A stretch of 64,000 nt of DNA from contig CANLDA010000014.1 in NCBI GenBank assembly GCA_947489325.1, forward strand, positions 28,728 to 92,727, given 5' to 3'. The number at the start of each line of letters is the position of its first letter. Within the stretch, counting starts at the first letter, position 1. This DNA comes from an uncultured Paracoccaceae bacterium. GTDB lineage: Bacteria > Pseudomonadota > Alphaproteobacteria > Rhodobacterales > Rhodobacteraceae. Made by a program: the position numbers and the translations under genes. Positions 1 through 9,283 of this stretch are shown in pieces. The notes under the pieces were generated by a model. That model ran no database searches, was not told where the DNA came from, and worked only from the letters and a program-made list of their open reading frames with translations.

Positions 1-157
1 CCGTCAGATCGGGCAGCAATTCCAGATGCCGTGCTGCCCCCATAACGATTTCTGCGCTTTCGAGGGCTTGACGGCTTGCAGCGGACAGGCCATCCGGGCC
101 ATCTTCGCCCAGACCGACAATGGTCAACCACGGTTTTTGCAACGGAGTGTCAGACAT
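1..157 (-). CDS. cobL: Precorrin-6Y C5,15-methyltransferase (decarboxylating), N-terminal part
   Basis: Only the first 52 codons are inside the window; the gene runs off the left edge. The reverse strand reads MSDTPLQKPW followed by LTIVGLGEDGPDGLSAASR, the N-terminal SAM-binding segment typical of CobL/CbiE methyltransferases. CobL methylates C5 and C15 of precorrin-6Y and decarboxylates the ring C acetate in aerobic cobalamin synthesis. The start codon (155-157, reverse) overlaps the divergent cobK start by two bases. An AGGAG-like ribosome-binding site lies at about 168-172 inside cobK. Identification rests on a short segment but agrees with the cob context. Confidence 0.8.
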   Translation of the reverse strand, partial: MSDTPLQKPWLTIVGLGEDGPDGLSAASRQALESAEIVMGAARHLELLPDLT

Positions 158-893
158 GGCTGCAAATCTCCTTATTCTTGGCGGCACTACAGAGGCCAGT
201 GCATTGGCGCGGCTGGTGGCTGCGCGGGGCGTGAGGGCGGTGTTTTCTTATGCAGGTCGTGTGGAAAAACCCCGTGCCCAACCCGTGCCCCATCGTGTGG
301 GCGGGTTTGGCGGGGCGCAGGGATTGGCGACCTATTTGCGGGATCATAACATCAGCCATGTGATTGACGCCACACACCCCTTTGCTGCGCAGATGAGCTG
401 GAACGCGTATCACGCTTGCCAGGAAACAGGCGTTCCACTGGTGGCGCTGACGCGCCCGGCGTGGCGTGCGCAAGACGGTGATGTCTGGCAGCATGTGCCG
501 GATATGGGGGGTGCGGTTACGGCGCTGAAAGGGCAGGCACGGCGTGTCATGCTGGCACTTGGGCGCATGCATGTCGAGGAATTTGCGGTGCAACCCCAAC
601 ATCATTATGTGCTGCGGCTGGTGGATCAGCCGGATGTTGTGCCAAGCCTGCCACATCATACAGTGATTGTGGCGCGCGGGCCCTTTGATGTGGCCGGAGA
701 TACGGCGTTGTTTCGTGAACACGCAATCGACGTTGTGGTCTGCAAGAACGCCGGCGGCAGTGGAGCCGAAGCCAAGTTGCATGCAGCCCGCACGCTGGGC
801 TTGCCGGTGATCTTGATTGATCGGCCCGATTTGCCGTTGCGCGATGAGGTTGCAACACCCGCGACTGTTCTGAACTGGGTTGACGTGCATTAA
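156..893 (+). CDS. cobK: Precorrin-6A reductase
   Basis: A 245-residue protein that opens MAANLLILGGTTEASALARL, the Rossmann-like N-terminus of CobK/CbiJ. It reduces precorrin-6A to dihydro-precorrin-6 (precorrin-6Y) with NADPH. Family hallmarks visible are DATHPFAAQMS near residue 80, LALGRMH in the middle and CKNAGGSGAEAKL near the C-terminus. An in-frame GTG-type start at 120 also exists, but 156 is preferred because GGAG lies 8 nt upstream and the family starts at this point. It is the only plus-strand gene of the left cob block, diverging from cobL and converging on cobJ. Confidence 0.9.
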   Translation: MAANLLILGGTTEASALARLVAARGVRAVFSYAGRVEKPRAQPVPHRVGGFGGAQGLATYLRDHNISHVIDATHPFAAQMSWNAYHACQETGVPLVALTRPAWRAQDGDVWQHVPDMGGAVTALKGQARRVMLALGRMHVEEFAVQPQHHYVLRLVDQPDVVPSLPHHTVIVARGPFDVAGDTALFREHAIDVVVCKNAGGSGAEAKLHAARTLGLPVILIDRPDLPLRDEVATPATVLNWVDVH

Positions 894-970
894 GGTAGGG
901 ACGCACCGCGCCCGTGAGGGGGGCAACTGCACCCGCCTGACTGTGGACGAGGTGCAACCCTGCCGTTTCA

Positions 971-1723
971 TTATTCTTCCACCGAACGCGGGGTATAAAC
1001 CAGCGGCGCGCCATCGCGTTCAATGATCCGCGTGCGACTTGATCCCAACAGAACAACTGTGCGCATGTCGGCCATATCAGGTGTTGCCTGATCCAGCGGT
1101 ACGATATTGATGGATTGATCCGGGCGGCTGACGTTGCGAGCAAAGATGATAGGGCGGCTGTCTCCTGCCGCGTTCTGCAACAATTTCAACGCCTTCACGA
1201 ACCCTTCTGGACGTGATTTTGAGCGTGGATTATAAAACGCCATAGCAAAATCGGCCTCAACCGCCAGTTTCAAACGCTTTTCAATCAGCGCCCATGGTTT
1301 CATATTGTCACTGAGGTTGATGGCACAGAAATCATGACCCAAAGGCGCCCCACAGGCGGCGGATGCCGCCAGCATCGCGGTGATGCCGGGCAAGATACGA
1401 ATGTCCAGATTGCGCCACGCGGGCTCGCCGTGTTCGACGGCCTCAAGCACCGCTGCCGCCATAGCAAACACCCCCGGATCACCTGAGGAGACCACGACCA
1501 CGCGTTTGCCTTCGCTCGCCATTTCCAGCGCATGGCGAGAGCGGTCAATTTCCACACGATTGTCAGATGGGTGCAGTGTCAGCCCCTCGCGCGGTTCAAC
1601 CCGCTCGACATAGGGGATATAGCCCACAATGTCGGTGGCCTGATCCAGCGCCTCTTGGGCCTCTGGTGTGACGAGCGCTTCGTTTCCGGGACCCAAACCA
1701 GCAATGACGATCCAGCCACTCAT
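971..1723 (-). CDS. cobJ: Precorrin-3B C17-methyltransferase
   Basis: A 250-residue SAM-dependent tetrapyrrole methylase. It methylates C17 of precorrin-3B during ring contraction. Visible motifs are AGLGPGNEALVTPEA (residues 8-22), SSGDPGVFAMA (79-89), and NPRSKSRPE and SSRTRI towards the C-terminus, as in CobJ/CbiH. The frame opens further upstream, but the start at 1723 (MSGWIVIAGLGPG) fits the family and overlaps the cobI stop by 4 bp (ATGA), implying translational coupling. It is the last gene of the riboswitch-headed operon and converges with cobK over a 77-bp gap. Confidence 0.92.
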   Translation of the reverse strand: MSGWIVIAGLGPGNEALVTPEAQEALDQATDIVGYIPYVERVEPREGLTLHPSDNRVEIDRSRHALEMASEGKRVVVVSSGDPGVFAMAAAVLEAVEHGEPAWRNLDIRILPGITAMLAASAACGAPLGHDFCAINLSDNMKPWALIEKRLKLAVEADFAMAFYNPRSKSRPEGFVKALKLLQNAAGDSRPIIFARNVSRPDQSINIVPLDQATPDMADMRTVVLLGSSRTRIIERDGAPLVYTPRSVEE

Positions 1724-2463
1724 GGTCTGCGTCCTTGTCCATGCACCACAATGATCGAGAAATATGGTGTGACCTTGTCGGTCATCTCGGACAGTTTGGT
1801 GACGGTCTGATTGGGCATGGTGGCAAACTGCACAATCCATGCATCGTCATAACGACTTGCCGTTTTCAGAGCGCGAATGACCTTATCAAAATTGGTGCCG
1901 ATTTTCATGACGACCAAAGCGTCGGTAGCGGCCATGTGATCTGACAGTTTATCTTCGCCTAAGGTGCCCATCAGCACGGTCAACACATCGTCGCCCCATG
2001 TGATTGGTGCGCCCGTGGCCGTCCATGCGCCGGACATGCCGGTGATGGCTGGCACAACCTCGACCGGAACCACGTTTTTCACACGGGTATAGATATGCAT
2101 GAATGAGCCGTAAAAGAATGGATCGCCCTCACACAGCACCACCACATCCTCGCCGGATTGGGCCAATGCGATCAGGTAGTCCGTGGCCTCTTTGTAAAAG
2201 CCGGACAGCACTTCGTTATAGCGTGGGTCGCTCAGCGGTATTTCAGTGGTGACCGGGTATTCCATCGGAAATTCGATGACGCTATCGGGCAACATGCCGT
2301 TGACGATCTGACGCGCCTGACCTTTGCGGCCAGCCTTGCGGAAAAAGGCAACATGACGGGCATTGCGCAGCAAACGATCGGATTTGACGCTCATCAATTC
2401 CTGATCGCCGGGGCCAAGGCCCACGCCGTAGATGGTGCCGGTTTTGGGGGATGCGGCGCTCAT
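1720..2463 (-). CDS. cobI: Precorrin-2 C20-methyltransferase
   Basis: A 247-residue tetrapyrrole methylase that adds a methyl group to C20 of precorrin-2. It shows GVGLGPGD at residues 13-20 and CEGDPFFYGS at 111-120, the SAM-binding loops of CobI/CbiL. The open frame extends upstream to 2634, but that part is out-of-frame cobH. The start at 2463 (MSAASPKTGTIYG) overlaps the cobH stop by 4 bp. The stop overlaps the cobJ start by 4 bp. Confidence 0.92.
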   Translation of the reverse strand: MSAASPKTGTIYGVGLGPGDQELMSVKSDRLLRNARHVAFFRKAGRKGQARQIVNGMLPDSVIEFPMEYPVTTEIPLSDPRYNEVLSGFYKEATDYLIALAQSGEDVVVLCEGDPFFYGSFMHIYTRVKNVVPVEVVPAITGMSGAWTATGAPITWGDDVLTVLMGTLGEDKLSDHMAATDALVVMKIGTNFDKVIRALKTASRYDDAWIVQFATMPNQTVTKLSEMTDKVTPYFSIIVVHGQGRRP

Positions 2464-3092
2464 TCCTTGCGGCTCGCGATGGCATTGATGGCAGCGACGG
2501 TCATGGCAGAACCGCCAAGGCGGCCTTTGACGATCATGCAGGGTACGGGTTGATCGGCCCAAAGGGCATCCTTGGATTCTGCCGCGCCAATAAAGCCCAC
2601 AGGGCAGCCAATGATGGCCGCAGGGCGTGGGCAAGTCGGATCTTCCATCATATTCAGCAAGTGAAACAACGCAGTGGGCGCGTTGCCGATGGCAACGATA
2701 GCCCCGCCCAGACGATCACGCCAATGTTCAAGGGCGGCAGCAGAGCGCGTGTTGCCGATCTCTTTCGCCAGCTCATAGATGCCTTCGGCGTGCAGGGTGC
2801 AGATTACTTCGTTATCCACAGGCAGGCGAGGGCGGGTGACGCCTTCGGACACCATGCGCGCATCACAAAAGATCGGCGCGCCGTTTTCCATCGCTGTTCG
2901 TGCAGCCGCCACCATGCCGGGGCTGAAATGCACATGGTCCTCAAGGCCGATCATACCGGCCGCGTGAATCATGCGCACGGCAACTTGTTCTTCGTCTTTG
3001 TCAAACCGCGCAAGGTCAGCTTCGCGTCGGATGGTGGCAAAACTCTCGTCATAGATCGCTTGGCCGTTTTTTTCGTATTCATAGGGCATCAA
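2460..3092 (-). CDS. cobH: Precorrin-8X methylmutase
   Basis: A 210-residue CobH/CbiC protein. It moves the C11 methyl to C12, turning precorrin-8X into hydrogenobyrinate. The sequence MIHAAGM places a histidine at residue 43, the position of the catalytic histidine known in Pseudomonas denitrificans CobH. That supports the first of two adjacent ATG codons (3092) as the start. Other family segments are GAPIFCDARMV and IGCPVGFIGAAESK. It overlaps cobG upstream and cobI downstream by 4 bp each. Confidence 0.93.
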   Translation of the reverse strand: MMPYEYEKNGQAIYDESFATIRREADLARFDKDEEQVAVRMIHAAGMIGLEDHVHFSPGMVAAARTAMENGAPIFCDARMVSEGVTRPRLPVDNEVICTLHAEGIYELAKEIGNTRSAAALEHWRDRLGGAIVAIGNAPTALFHLLNMMEDPTCPRPAAIIGCPVGFIGAAESKDALWADQPVPCMIVKGRLGGSAMTVAAINAIASRKE

Positions 3093-4222
3093 AACTCTCC
3101 GATGCGGTGTTCAATATCATCTGGGGTAAGGCCCGTTTGCGTGGGCTGATCCCACGGCAGGCCGTTTTTCACAAGGTTGAAAGTGCCGTTGTCGCCGACA
3201 AGTGTCAGGTCAGTTGCACGTGGCCGCGCACAGCCCTTGGCACAGCCGCTGATGTGCAGGGCATAGGGCGTTTTGCCTGCGATGCGCCGGGCAAGGCTGC
3301 GGACGTCTACGCTGGATGAATGACACAGCGGTGCACCGGGGCAAGCATCTATGCGCAACAGGGGGTCATCGGCAGAGGTTATGAAATCCTGCGTTTCAGT
3401 AGGGTTTGCGCCCTCTAACAGAAATAACCGCCAAGGGGTGACGCGCAGGGCCGTGGCCCCGGATGCATCCATTAGGTGACGTAGGGCGTCGGCCTCAATC
3501 TGTCCAAAGGCCGCGCCATATATCTGGCCAAGATTATGCATGCCGGGAATGGCTGAGTTACCTGCAGGGGCGGTGGCCTCTTTCTGCATCTGCACAGGCA
3601 GGTCGATTTTGGCGACATGGGCGGCCATGCGGCGATTGGCAGGGCCATCGGTGGCGACAAACCACTGCGCAAGTTCAATCAGCGCATCCACGGCAGTATC
3701 GCGCGTGACAGATTGCCCCATCGCGGCCCCATCCGCCCGCAGGATCAAGCCACCGCTGACACCGCGCTCAATGCGGAAATCGGCAGAGCTTTGGGACAGA
3801 ACCGGATTTGAGCCTGCATCTATTGCGCAGCCCATCTTGGCGGGTAGGGCAGGCAACTCGCCCAATCGGGCAATCAACTGGTTTGCGATAAAATGGCTGT
3901 CGTCGCCAACTTCATAATCGAAGGGCAGTAAGATATTGCGTCGATCCTCAAGGGCGGGATCATCGGGCAACAGGTCCAGCTCAGACAGTCGCTGCAAAAG
4001 CGGTTCGTGATTTGCCTCAGTCACGCCGCGAATTTGCAGGTTCGCGCGACTGGTCAAATCAATCAGGCCGCTGCCAAACTCCAGTGCGGCGTCGCATAGC
4101 CCGATTGCTTGTTCGCATGTCAGGCGCGCCAGCATGGGGCGGACACGGACGACCAATCCATCGCCGCTCATCATGGGTTTATAGGCACCGGGGCACCAGC
4201 CTTTGGCTTGTGGTCTTGTCAT
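3089..4222 (-). CDS. cobG: Precorrin-3B synthase
   Basis: A 377-residue member of the nitrite/sulfite reductase (ferredoxin-like plus 4Fe-4S) family. CobG is an oxygen-dependent monooxygenase that makes precorrin-3B from precorrin-3A. The iron-sulfur ligand pattern is visible as CPGAPLC (294-300) and GCAKGCA (326-332). The N-terminal GWCPGAYKPMMSGDGL and SRANLQIRG segments are also typical. Presence of cobG marks the aerobic pathway using CobG rather than CobZ. The start at 4222 overlaps the cobN stop by 4 bp. Confidence 0.92.
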   Translation of the reverse strand: MTRPQAKGWCPGAYKPMMSGDGLVVRVRPMLARLTCEQAIGLCDAALEFGSGLIDLTSRANLQIRGVTEANHEPLLQRLSELDLLPDDPALEDRRNILLPFDYEVGDDSHFIANQLIARLGELPALPAKMGCAIDAGSNPVLSQSSADFRIERGVSGGLILRADGAAMGQSVTRDTAVDALIELAQWFVATDGPANRRMAAHVAKIDLPVQMQKEATAPAGNSAIPGMHNLGQIYGAAFGQIEADALRHLMDASGATALRVTPWRLFLLEGANPTETQDFITSADDPLLRIDACPGAPLCHSSSVDVRSLARRIAGKTPYALHISGCAKGCARPRATDLTLVGDNGTFNLVKNGLPWDQPTQTGLTPDDIEHRIGEF

Positions 4223-7200
4223 GTTCGTTGCTCCAAATCCGCCAGAATGGAATTGCGGCGAGTCTGCCAAAGACCTGCCGCATGGAGCGCCGCGAAACGG
4301 TCGCGCATCGCTGCGAGCGCGTGAGGGTTATGTTCTGCAAGAAAGGCAACGATGTCTTCGTTACCCAAAGTCGCATCGTGATAAGCATCAAAAAGCTGTG
4401 GATGCACCGCATCCGCCAAATGGGAAAAGGCCGCCATATGTTCCAATGTCGCGGCCATTTCGGCCCCGCCACGGAACCCGTGCCGCATCATCCCTGCCAG
4501 CCACGCTGGATTGGTGGCGCGGGCGTGCACCACGCGGGCCACTTCTTCGTCCAAGGTACGGGCGCGAGGGGTGTCTGGGTTGGTATTGTCCACGTGATAC
4601 AGCGCAGCCTTGCCACCCGTGATCTTTTGTGCGGCGGCAAAGCCTGCCTCATGGGTGGCATAATCATTGGCCAGCAGGATGTCGGTTTCCGGCATATCTT
4701 GAAGATGCACAAAACTGTCGGCATCGGCCACACGATCGCGAATGCCCTGATGGTCCTGCGTTGGTGTGTCACTGTCCAATGCCCATGATGAGGCGCTCAG
4801 CCATGCTTCGCCTGCCTGCTTGCGGCCTTCGTCAGTGTAATCCTCGACGCTGTGGCCCATGCCAAGCCCATAACTGCCCGGTGCAGGGCCATAGACGCGT
4901 GGGGCGGTGGTGCGGCCTGCGAATGGGTTCCAGTCTGCGGCTTCGTCGCGCTCTGATAGGGCGCGCACGGCCTGAGAAAATAACGCCGACAGAGATGGAA
5001 AGACGTCTCGAAACAAGCCGGACACGCGCAATGTCACATCGATACGGGGGCGTTCCAGCATGGCGATGGGTAGGATTTCGACGCCGGACACGCGTTCGCT
5101 GCCTTCATCCCAGATCGGTTTTGCCCCCAGCAGATGCAGCGCCATGGCGAATTCTTCGCCCGCGGTGCGCATGGTGGCCGATCCCCATAGATCGACGATC
5201 AGATTTTTGGGATAATCACCTTCTTCTTGCAAATGGCGGCGCACCAATTCCTCGGCCAGCTTTACCCCTTGGGCATAGGCCGAACGGGTGGGAACGGATC
5301 GCGGATCAGTGGTGAACAAATTGCGCCCGGTTGGCAGCACATCGGTACGCCCGCGATAGGGCGATCCAGATGGTCCGGCTTCGATCCGTTTGCCATCCAA
5401 TGCACGCAACAGAGCGGCGCATTCGGAGTGTGCCGAAGGGGTGGCATCAAAGCTGCCCGTGGCCTTGGGCGCGCGGCCAAAGATATGCAAGCCATCGCCA
5501 AATTGGCTTTCTTTGATGTCACAGACGAAGGTGTCGATACGGGTGATCGCCTCTGCCAAGGATGTGGCATTGTCCATGCCAAGCTGTTCTTCCAGCCCGA
5601 GGGCCTGCGCCTCTGCGCGGATACCATCTTGCAGGCGATCCCGACGTCTTGGGTCAAGCCCGTCGGCATTGGAAAATTCGTCCAGCAGGCTTTCTAAATG
5701 GGAAAACCTTTGCGGTGCTGCGCTTTCTTTGAGAGGCGGCGGCACATGGCCCAGCGTTAGCGCGCCAATGCGGCGTTTGGCCTGAGCGGCCTCACCGGGG
5801 TCATTGACGATAAAGGGGTAAATCACGGGTGTCGCGCCGATCAGGGCCTCGGGCCAGCATTCGGACGACAGGGCTACGGATTTACCGGGCAACCATTCCA
5901 GCGTGCCATGCGCCCCCATATGGATCAGCGCGTGAATGTCGCGCGCCTGACGCAGCCATAGATAAAACGCAACATAGCTGTGACGCGGGGTGCGTGACAG
6001 GTCGTGATATTCGTCATCGCGGGCCTCGGGCGTGCCGCGTTCGGGTTGCAGGGCGATAAGGACATTGCCACGTTCCACGGCCTTGAAATGAAACGCGCCT
6101 TTGGAAAATTCGGGGTCTTGGTCGGGTGAACCCCATGTTTGGGTCAGATCATCGCGCAGGGATTGGGGTAGAGTTGTAACCGCTGCTTGGTATTCTGCCA
6201 AAGACCAGCGCAGAGAGGTATTCAGCAGATCATCTGTCACGGGTCGTGCGTCGGCGACGTATCCGGCGTCGGTCATGTCATTCAACATTGCTTCGACTGA
6301 AGCCAAAGGATCAAGGCCCACCGCGTGCGCCATGTTCCAATCACGCCCCGGATAGGTGGACAACACACAGGCCACGCGTTTTTCTGCTGCGGGTGTTTTG
6401 TTCAGACGTACCCAACCCTCGACTTTATCAGCAAGTGCACGGATACGATCCAAATGGGCACGATGACCAAAACGAGAATATTCAAGGGCGGCGTCTTTTT
6501 TGCCTGGCTCCTTGAAGGATGTGACGCCTGCAAACAGGCGACCGTCCACCTCTGGCAGCACCACATGCATGGCAAGATCAGCAGGAGACAGGCCGCGCTC
6601 TGCCTCGGCCCACGCTTTTTGACGGCTGGTGGCAAGGGCCACCTGAAACACTGGCGCATCAGTGGCGTCCAGTGGAGACGTCCCATCCGCCCCTTTGCCA
6701 GAAAACGCAGTGGCGTTGATCACGGCAGCCGGGGCCAATGCGCGCAATTGATCAGCAATCCAGACTGCCGCGTCGGGTTGTTTCAGTGTCGGAGCAAACA
6801 GGCCGATGACGTCAAAGCCACGTGCGCGAAACTCGGCGAACATGGCCTCGATCGGGTCGGTGTCTGCCGACGACAGGTACGCGCGATAAAAGGTCAGCGC
6901 GATTAAGGGTTTCGTAGTGTCACGTTGTGCCGCTGGATCACATACGCCGGTTTCGGGTGTCCACCCACCCACGTAGGGCAGGGCCTTGCTGCCAATAACT
7001 GGGCGTGCATACAGCCCCGCCGCCAACGCAAGTTGTGCCAAAGCTGCCTGCGCTGCAATCGCGCCACCTGTGTCACACAGATGTGCCAGACGGTTGAGCG
7101 TCGATTTCGGCAGCGTGGAGACCTCGTCCAATCGCGTGTCTGGACGTCCATCAGCGGGCAGAACGGCCAGCGCAATACCCTTGCGTTGGCACAGTTCCTG

Positions 7201-7500
7201 CACCTGTTGAATGCCATAAGGCCAATAGGAAATGCCGCCAATCAGGCGGATCAGGATCGCCTTGGCGCTTTCCAGTGTCTGCTCGATATAGGTATCGACA
7301 GACAACGGATGTTTCAGTGCACTGAGATTGGCCAGACGCAATGTGGGTAGATCGCCGTCTGCGCGATGCCAGCCCGCCGCGAAAGCCCCAAGATCACTGT
7401 CGGAAAACGACAGCACCACAAGATCGGCCGGGGACTGGCCCAGGTCAATCGGGGTTTCGGTCTCTTCCAGACCATGGCTTTCGCGAAAGACGACATGCAT
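4219..7500 (-). CDS. cobN: Cobaltochelatase large subunit CobN
   Basis: A 1093-residue CobN/magnesium-chelatase H-family protein. It is the substrate-binding and catalytic subunit of the ATP-dependent aerobic cobaltochelatase, which inserts cobalt into hydrogenobyrinate a,c-diamide with CobS and CobT. Recognisable segments are RDIHALIHMGAHGTLEWLPG in the centre, the glutamine- and histidine-rich QPERGTPEARDDEYHDL just before it, and NPFAGRTTAPRVYGPAPGSYG near the C-terminus. It is somewhat shorter than the roughly 1275-residue P. denitrificans protein. It sits 6 bp behind cobW in the riboswitch operon. CobS and CobT are encoded at 35.5-38.5 kb. Confidence 0.95.
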   Translation of the reverse strand: MHVVFRESHGLEETETPIDLGQSPADLVVLSFSDSDLGAFAAGWHRADGDLPTLRLANLSALKHPLSVDTYIEQTLESAKAILIRLIGGISYWPYGIQQVQELCQRKGIALAVLPADGRPDTRLDEVSTLPKSTLNRLAHLCDTGGAIAAQAALAQLALAAGLYARPVIGSKALPYVGGWTPETGVCDPAAQRDTTKPLIALTFYRAYLSSADTDPIEAMFAEFRARGFDVIGLFAPTLKQPDAAVWIADQLRALAPAAVINATAFSGKGADGTSPLDATDAPVFQVALATSRQKAWAEAERGLSPADLAMHVVLPEVDGRLFAGVTSFKEPGKKDAALEYSRFGHRAHLDRIRALADKVEGWVRLNKTPAAEKRVACVLSTYPGRDWNMAHAVGLDPLASVEAMLNDMTDAGYVADARPVTDDLLNTSLRWSLAEYQAAVTTLPQSLRDDLTQTWGSPDQDPEFSKGAFHFKAVERGNVLIALQPERGTPEARDDEYHDLSRTPRHSYVAFYLWLRQARDIHALIHMGAHGTLEWLPGKSVALSSECWPEALIGATPVIYPFIVNDPGEAAQAKRRIGALTLGHVPPPLKESAAPQRFSHLESLLDEFSNADGLDPRRRDRLQDGIRAEAQALGLEEQLGMDNATSLAEAITRIDTFVCDIKESQFGDGLHIFGRAPKATGSFDATPSAHSECAALLRALDGKRIEAGPSGSPYRGRTDVLPTGRNLFTTDPRSVPTRSAYAQGVKLAEELVRRHLQEEGDYPKNLIVDLWGSATMRTAGEEFAMALHLLGAKPIWDEGSERVSGVEILPIAMLERPRIDVTLRVSGLFRDVFPSLSALFSQAVRALSERDEAADWNPFAGRTTAPRVYGPAPGSYGLGMGHSVEDYTDEGRKQAGEAWLSASSWALDSDTPTQDHQGIRDRVADADSFVHLQDMPETDILLANDYATHEAGFAAAQKITGGKAALYHVDNTNPDTPRARTLDEEVARVVHARATNPAWLAGMMRHGFRGGAEMAATLEHMAAFSHLADAVHPQLFDAYHDATLGNEDIVAFLAEHNPHALAAMRDRFAALHAAGLWQTRRNSILADLEQRT

Positions 7501-7506
7501 GAGGTG

Positions 7507-8544
7507 TTAGTCCACCAAGGCCGCGCGGATGGCTTCTACGTTTACGTCATCATGTTCAGCAATCACGACCATGCGGCCCTGACGGCCTTCTTCGGGCTTC
7601 CATGGGCGATCAAATTGATGGCGTACACGCGCACCGACTGCCTGTACCAACAGACGCATGGGTTTACCTTCAACAGCGGCATAACCTTTAACACGCAGGA
7701 TGTTCTGATCCTTGGCCAGTTTTTCGATTTTCGCAGCCAGTGTAGCGGCGTCCGCTTGTTCGGGCAGATCAATCACGACGCTTTCAAAATCGTCATGCTC
7801 ATGGTCGTCGTGGCCATCGTGATGGCTTGGGCGGTTGTCCATGTCATCCTCTGCGGCGGCGTCCAGACCAAGGATCACGCGCGGGTCAACCTTGCCTTCG
7901 GCAACCTCGACCACGGGTAAGGGGCGGGGGGCCTCGGCGGCGATGATTGCCTTGGCTTTGGCGACACCTTCAGGGCCAGCCAAATCAGGTTTGGTCAACA
8001 AGATCACATCCGCGCAGGAAATTTGATCCTCAAATACCTCAGACAGGGGCGTTTCGTGGTCAATGCTGTCGTCGGCTTCGCGCTGGGCATCCACGGCGGC
8101 CACGTTGGTCGCAAACCGGCCATCGGCCACGGCCTCGGCGTCAGCCAGCGCAATCACGCCGTCAACGGTGATTTTGGACCGGATCTCCGGCCAGTCAAAC
8201 GCCTTGAGCAGGGGCTTTGGCAAAGCAAGGCCAGAGGTTTCAATGACGATATGATCAGGACGTTCCGGCAGGTTCATCAAGGCCTCGATCGTTGGAATGA
8301 AATCATCTGCGACGGTGCAGCAGATACAACCGTTGGCCAGCTCCAGAATATTTTCGGCAGGGCATTCGGGAATTGCGCAAGATTTCAGAATCTCACCATC
8401 CACACCCACATCGCCAAATTCATTGACCACAATCGCCAAACGCTTGCCTTGTGGGTTGGTCATCAGATTGCGGATAAGGGTGGTTTTGCCGGATCCAAGA
8501 AAGCCGGTGATGATCGTAACGGGAAGTTTTTCAAGGTTGCTCAT
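7507..8544 (-). CDS. cobW: CobW-type G3E GTPase, cobalt chaperone
   Basis: A 345-residue COG0523/G3E-family GTPase. CobW is known or proposed to deliver cobalt for corrin metallation. The Walker A loop is GFLGSGKTT (14-22) and the metal-binding GCICC motif is at 72-76. A histidine/aspartate-rich stretch (SHHDGHDDHEHDD, about 239-251) separates the GTPase from the CobW C-terminal domain. The gene lies directly before cobN in the same transcript, which fits supply of Co(II) to the chelatase. Confidence 0.93.
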   Translation of the reverse strand: MSNLEKLPVTIITGFLGSGKTTLIRNLMTNPQGKRLAIVVNEFGDVGVDGEILKSCAIPECPAENILELANGCICCTVADDFIPTIEALMNLPERPDHIVIETSGLALPKPLLKAFDWPEIRSKITVDGVIALADAEAVADGRFATNVAAVDAQREADDSIDHETPLSEVFEDQISCADVILLTKPDLAGPEGVAKAKAIIAAEAPRPLPVVEVAEGKVDPRVILGLDAAAEDDMDNRPSHHDGHDDHEHDDFESVVIDLPEQADAATLAAKIEKLAKDQNILRVKGYAAVEGKPMRLLVQAVGARVRHQFDRPWKPEEGRQGRMVVIAEHDDVNVEAIRAALVD

Positions 8545-8553
8545 GATGGGGAC

Positions 8554-8940
8554 TCACTCTGGAAGGACAAGCGGCGGGATGCGCGCGATACAGTTTTTGC
8601 GAAAATGGATGGAGCGTTCGCGCCAAGGCACAAGACCATCATGGGTGGCAGCATATTTCACGATGCCATCATGCACCAAGTCGGCGTCTTCGGCGCCGGT
8701 GAAATTGCCATAGACATATGTCCAGCGATCGCCGCCGCCACGCACCACGATGGAACAGCCTGAGTCGCAATTTGACAGGCATTCCACGCCACGCACGGTC
8801 ACGTTCGCAGGCCAGTCTTTTGACATAAGGGCATCTTCCAGCAAAGCGCCAGGGCGCGCGCCTTCGACATCGGTGGGTTGGCCCGCACGGCAGGTCGTGC
8901 ATACCAACAGCTCTACGGGCTTTGGATCGGTCAGTGCCAA
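8554..8940 (-). CDS. DUF1636 family predicted metal-binding protein
   Basis: A 128-residue protein with paired cysteines, CTTCRAG near the N-terminus and CLSNCDSGC in the middle, resembling the thioredoxin-like ferredoxin fold of DUF1636 (COG5469). The function is not established; the family recurs beside cobW and B12 riboswitches. A TTG start at 8940 is chosen because GGGAG lies 7-8 nt upstream. A second in-frame TTG at 8967 is possible. It is the first gene behind the riboswitch and precedes cobW by 9 bp. Cobalt handling is an inference from position. Confidence 0.82.
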   Translation of the reverse strand: MALTDPKPVELLVCTTCRAGQPTDVEGARPGALLEDALMSKDWPANVTVRGVECLSNCDSGCSIVVRGGGDRWTYVYGNFTGAEDADLVHDGIVKYAATHDGLVPWRERSIHFRKNCIARIPPLVLPE

Positions 8941-9031
8941 TTTGTCTCTCCCAACTATGGGGGACAAGGGTTATGGCGGGGGTGCGCTGCACCTTTTCCC
9001 GACACCGAAAACACCCCGTCCGGTTACATGT

Positions 9032-9230
9032 CTGTTCCTGTTGGCAGGTCTCCCGGCTTGCGGATGTCAGGGCACGCTTGGGGCGTTTTCCTGTCGGCCC
9101 TCCTGCCTTCCCGGATTTTTCCAGTGGCATCAGGGGACCTCTCCGGTCACGGTCGCGGGGGCGGCTGCGTTTAGGATTATGTCGTAACCCGTATCGCATT
9201 CCCTTTTCACCTGCACTAAGTACAGGAACC
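9032..9230 (-). promoter_or_regulatory. Cobalamin (B12) riboswitch
   Basis: Read on the minus strand, the segment carries the conserved core GCCACTG (about 9125), GGGAAGG (about 9111-9117) and the B12 box AGCCGGGAGACCTGCC (9044-9059). The closing helix is perfect: GTTCCTGT (9222-9229) pairs with ACAGGAAC (9034-9041). It lies about 90 bp before the DUF1636 start and should turn the DUF1636-cobW-cobN-cobG-cobH-cobI-cobJ operon off when adenosylcobalamin is plentiful. Exact ends are estimated. Confidence 0.93.
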
Positions 9231-9283
9231 AACCCGGTCGAAATGCGCAAGTCGCGCATCAATGTCAAGCATGGAGACGCCAC

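Noticed and set aside
894..970. Possible terminator between convergent cobK and cobJ
   Set aside because: Only a 6-bp TGCACC/GGTGCA pair with a long loop and no T-tract is seen, which is too weak to call.
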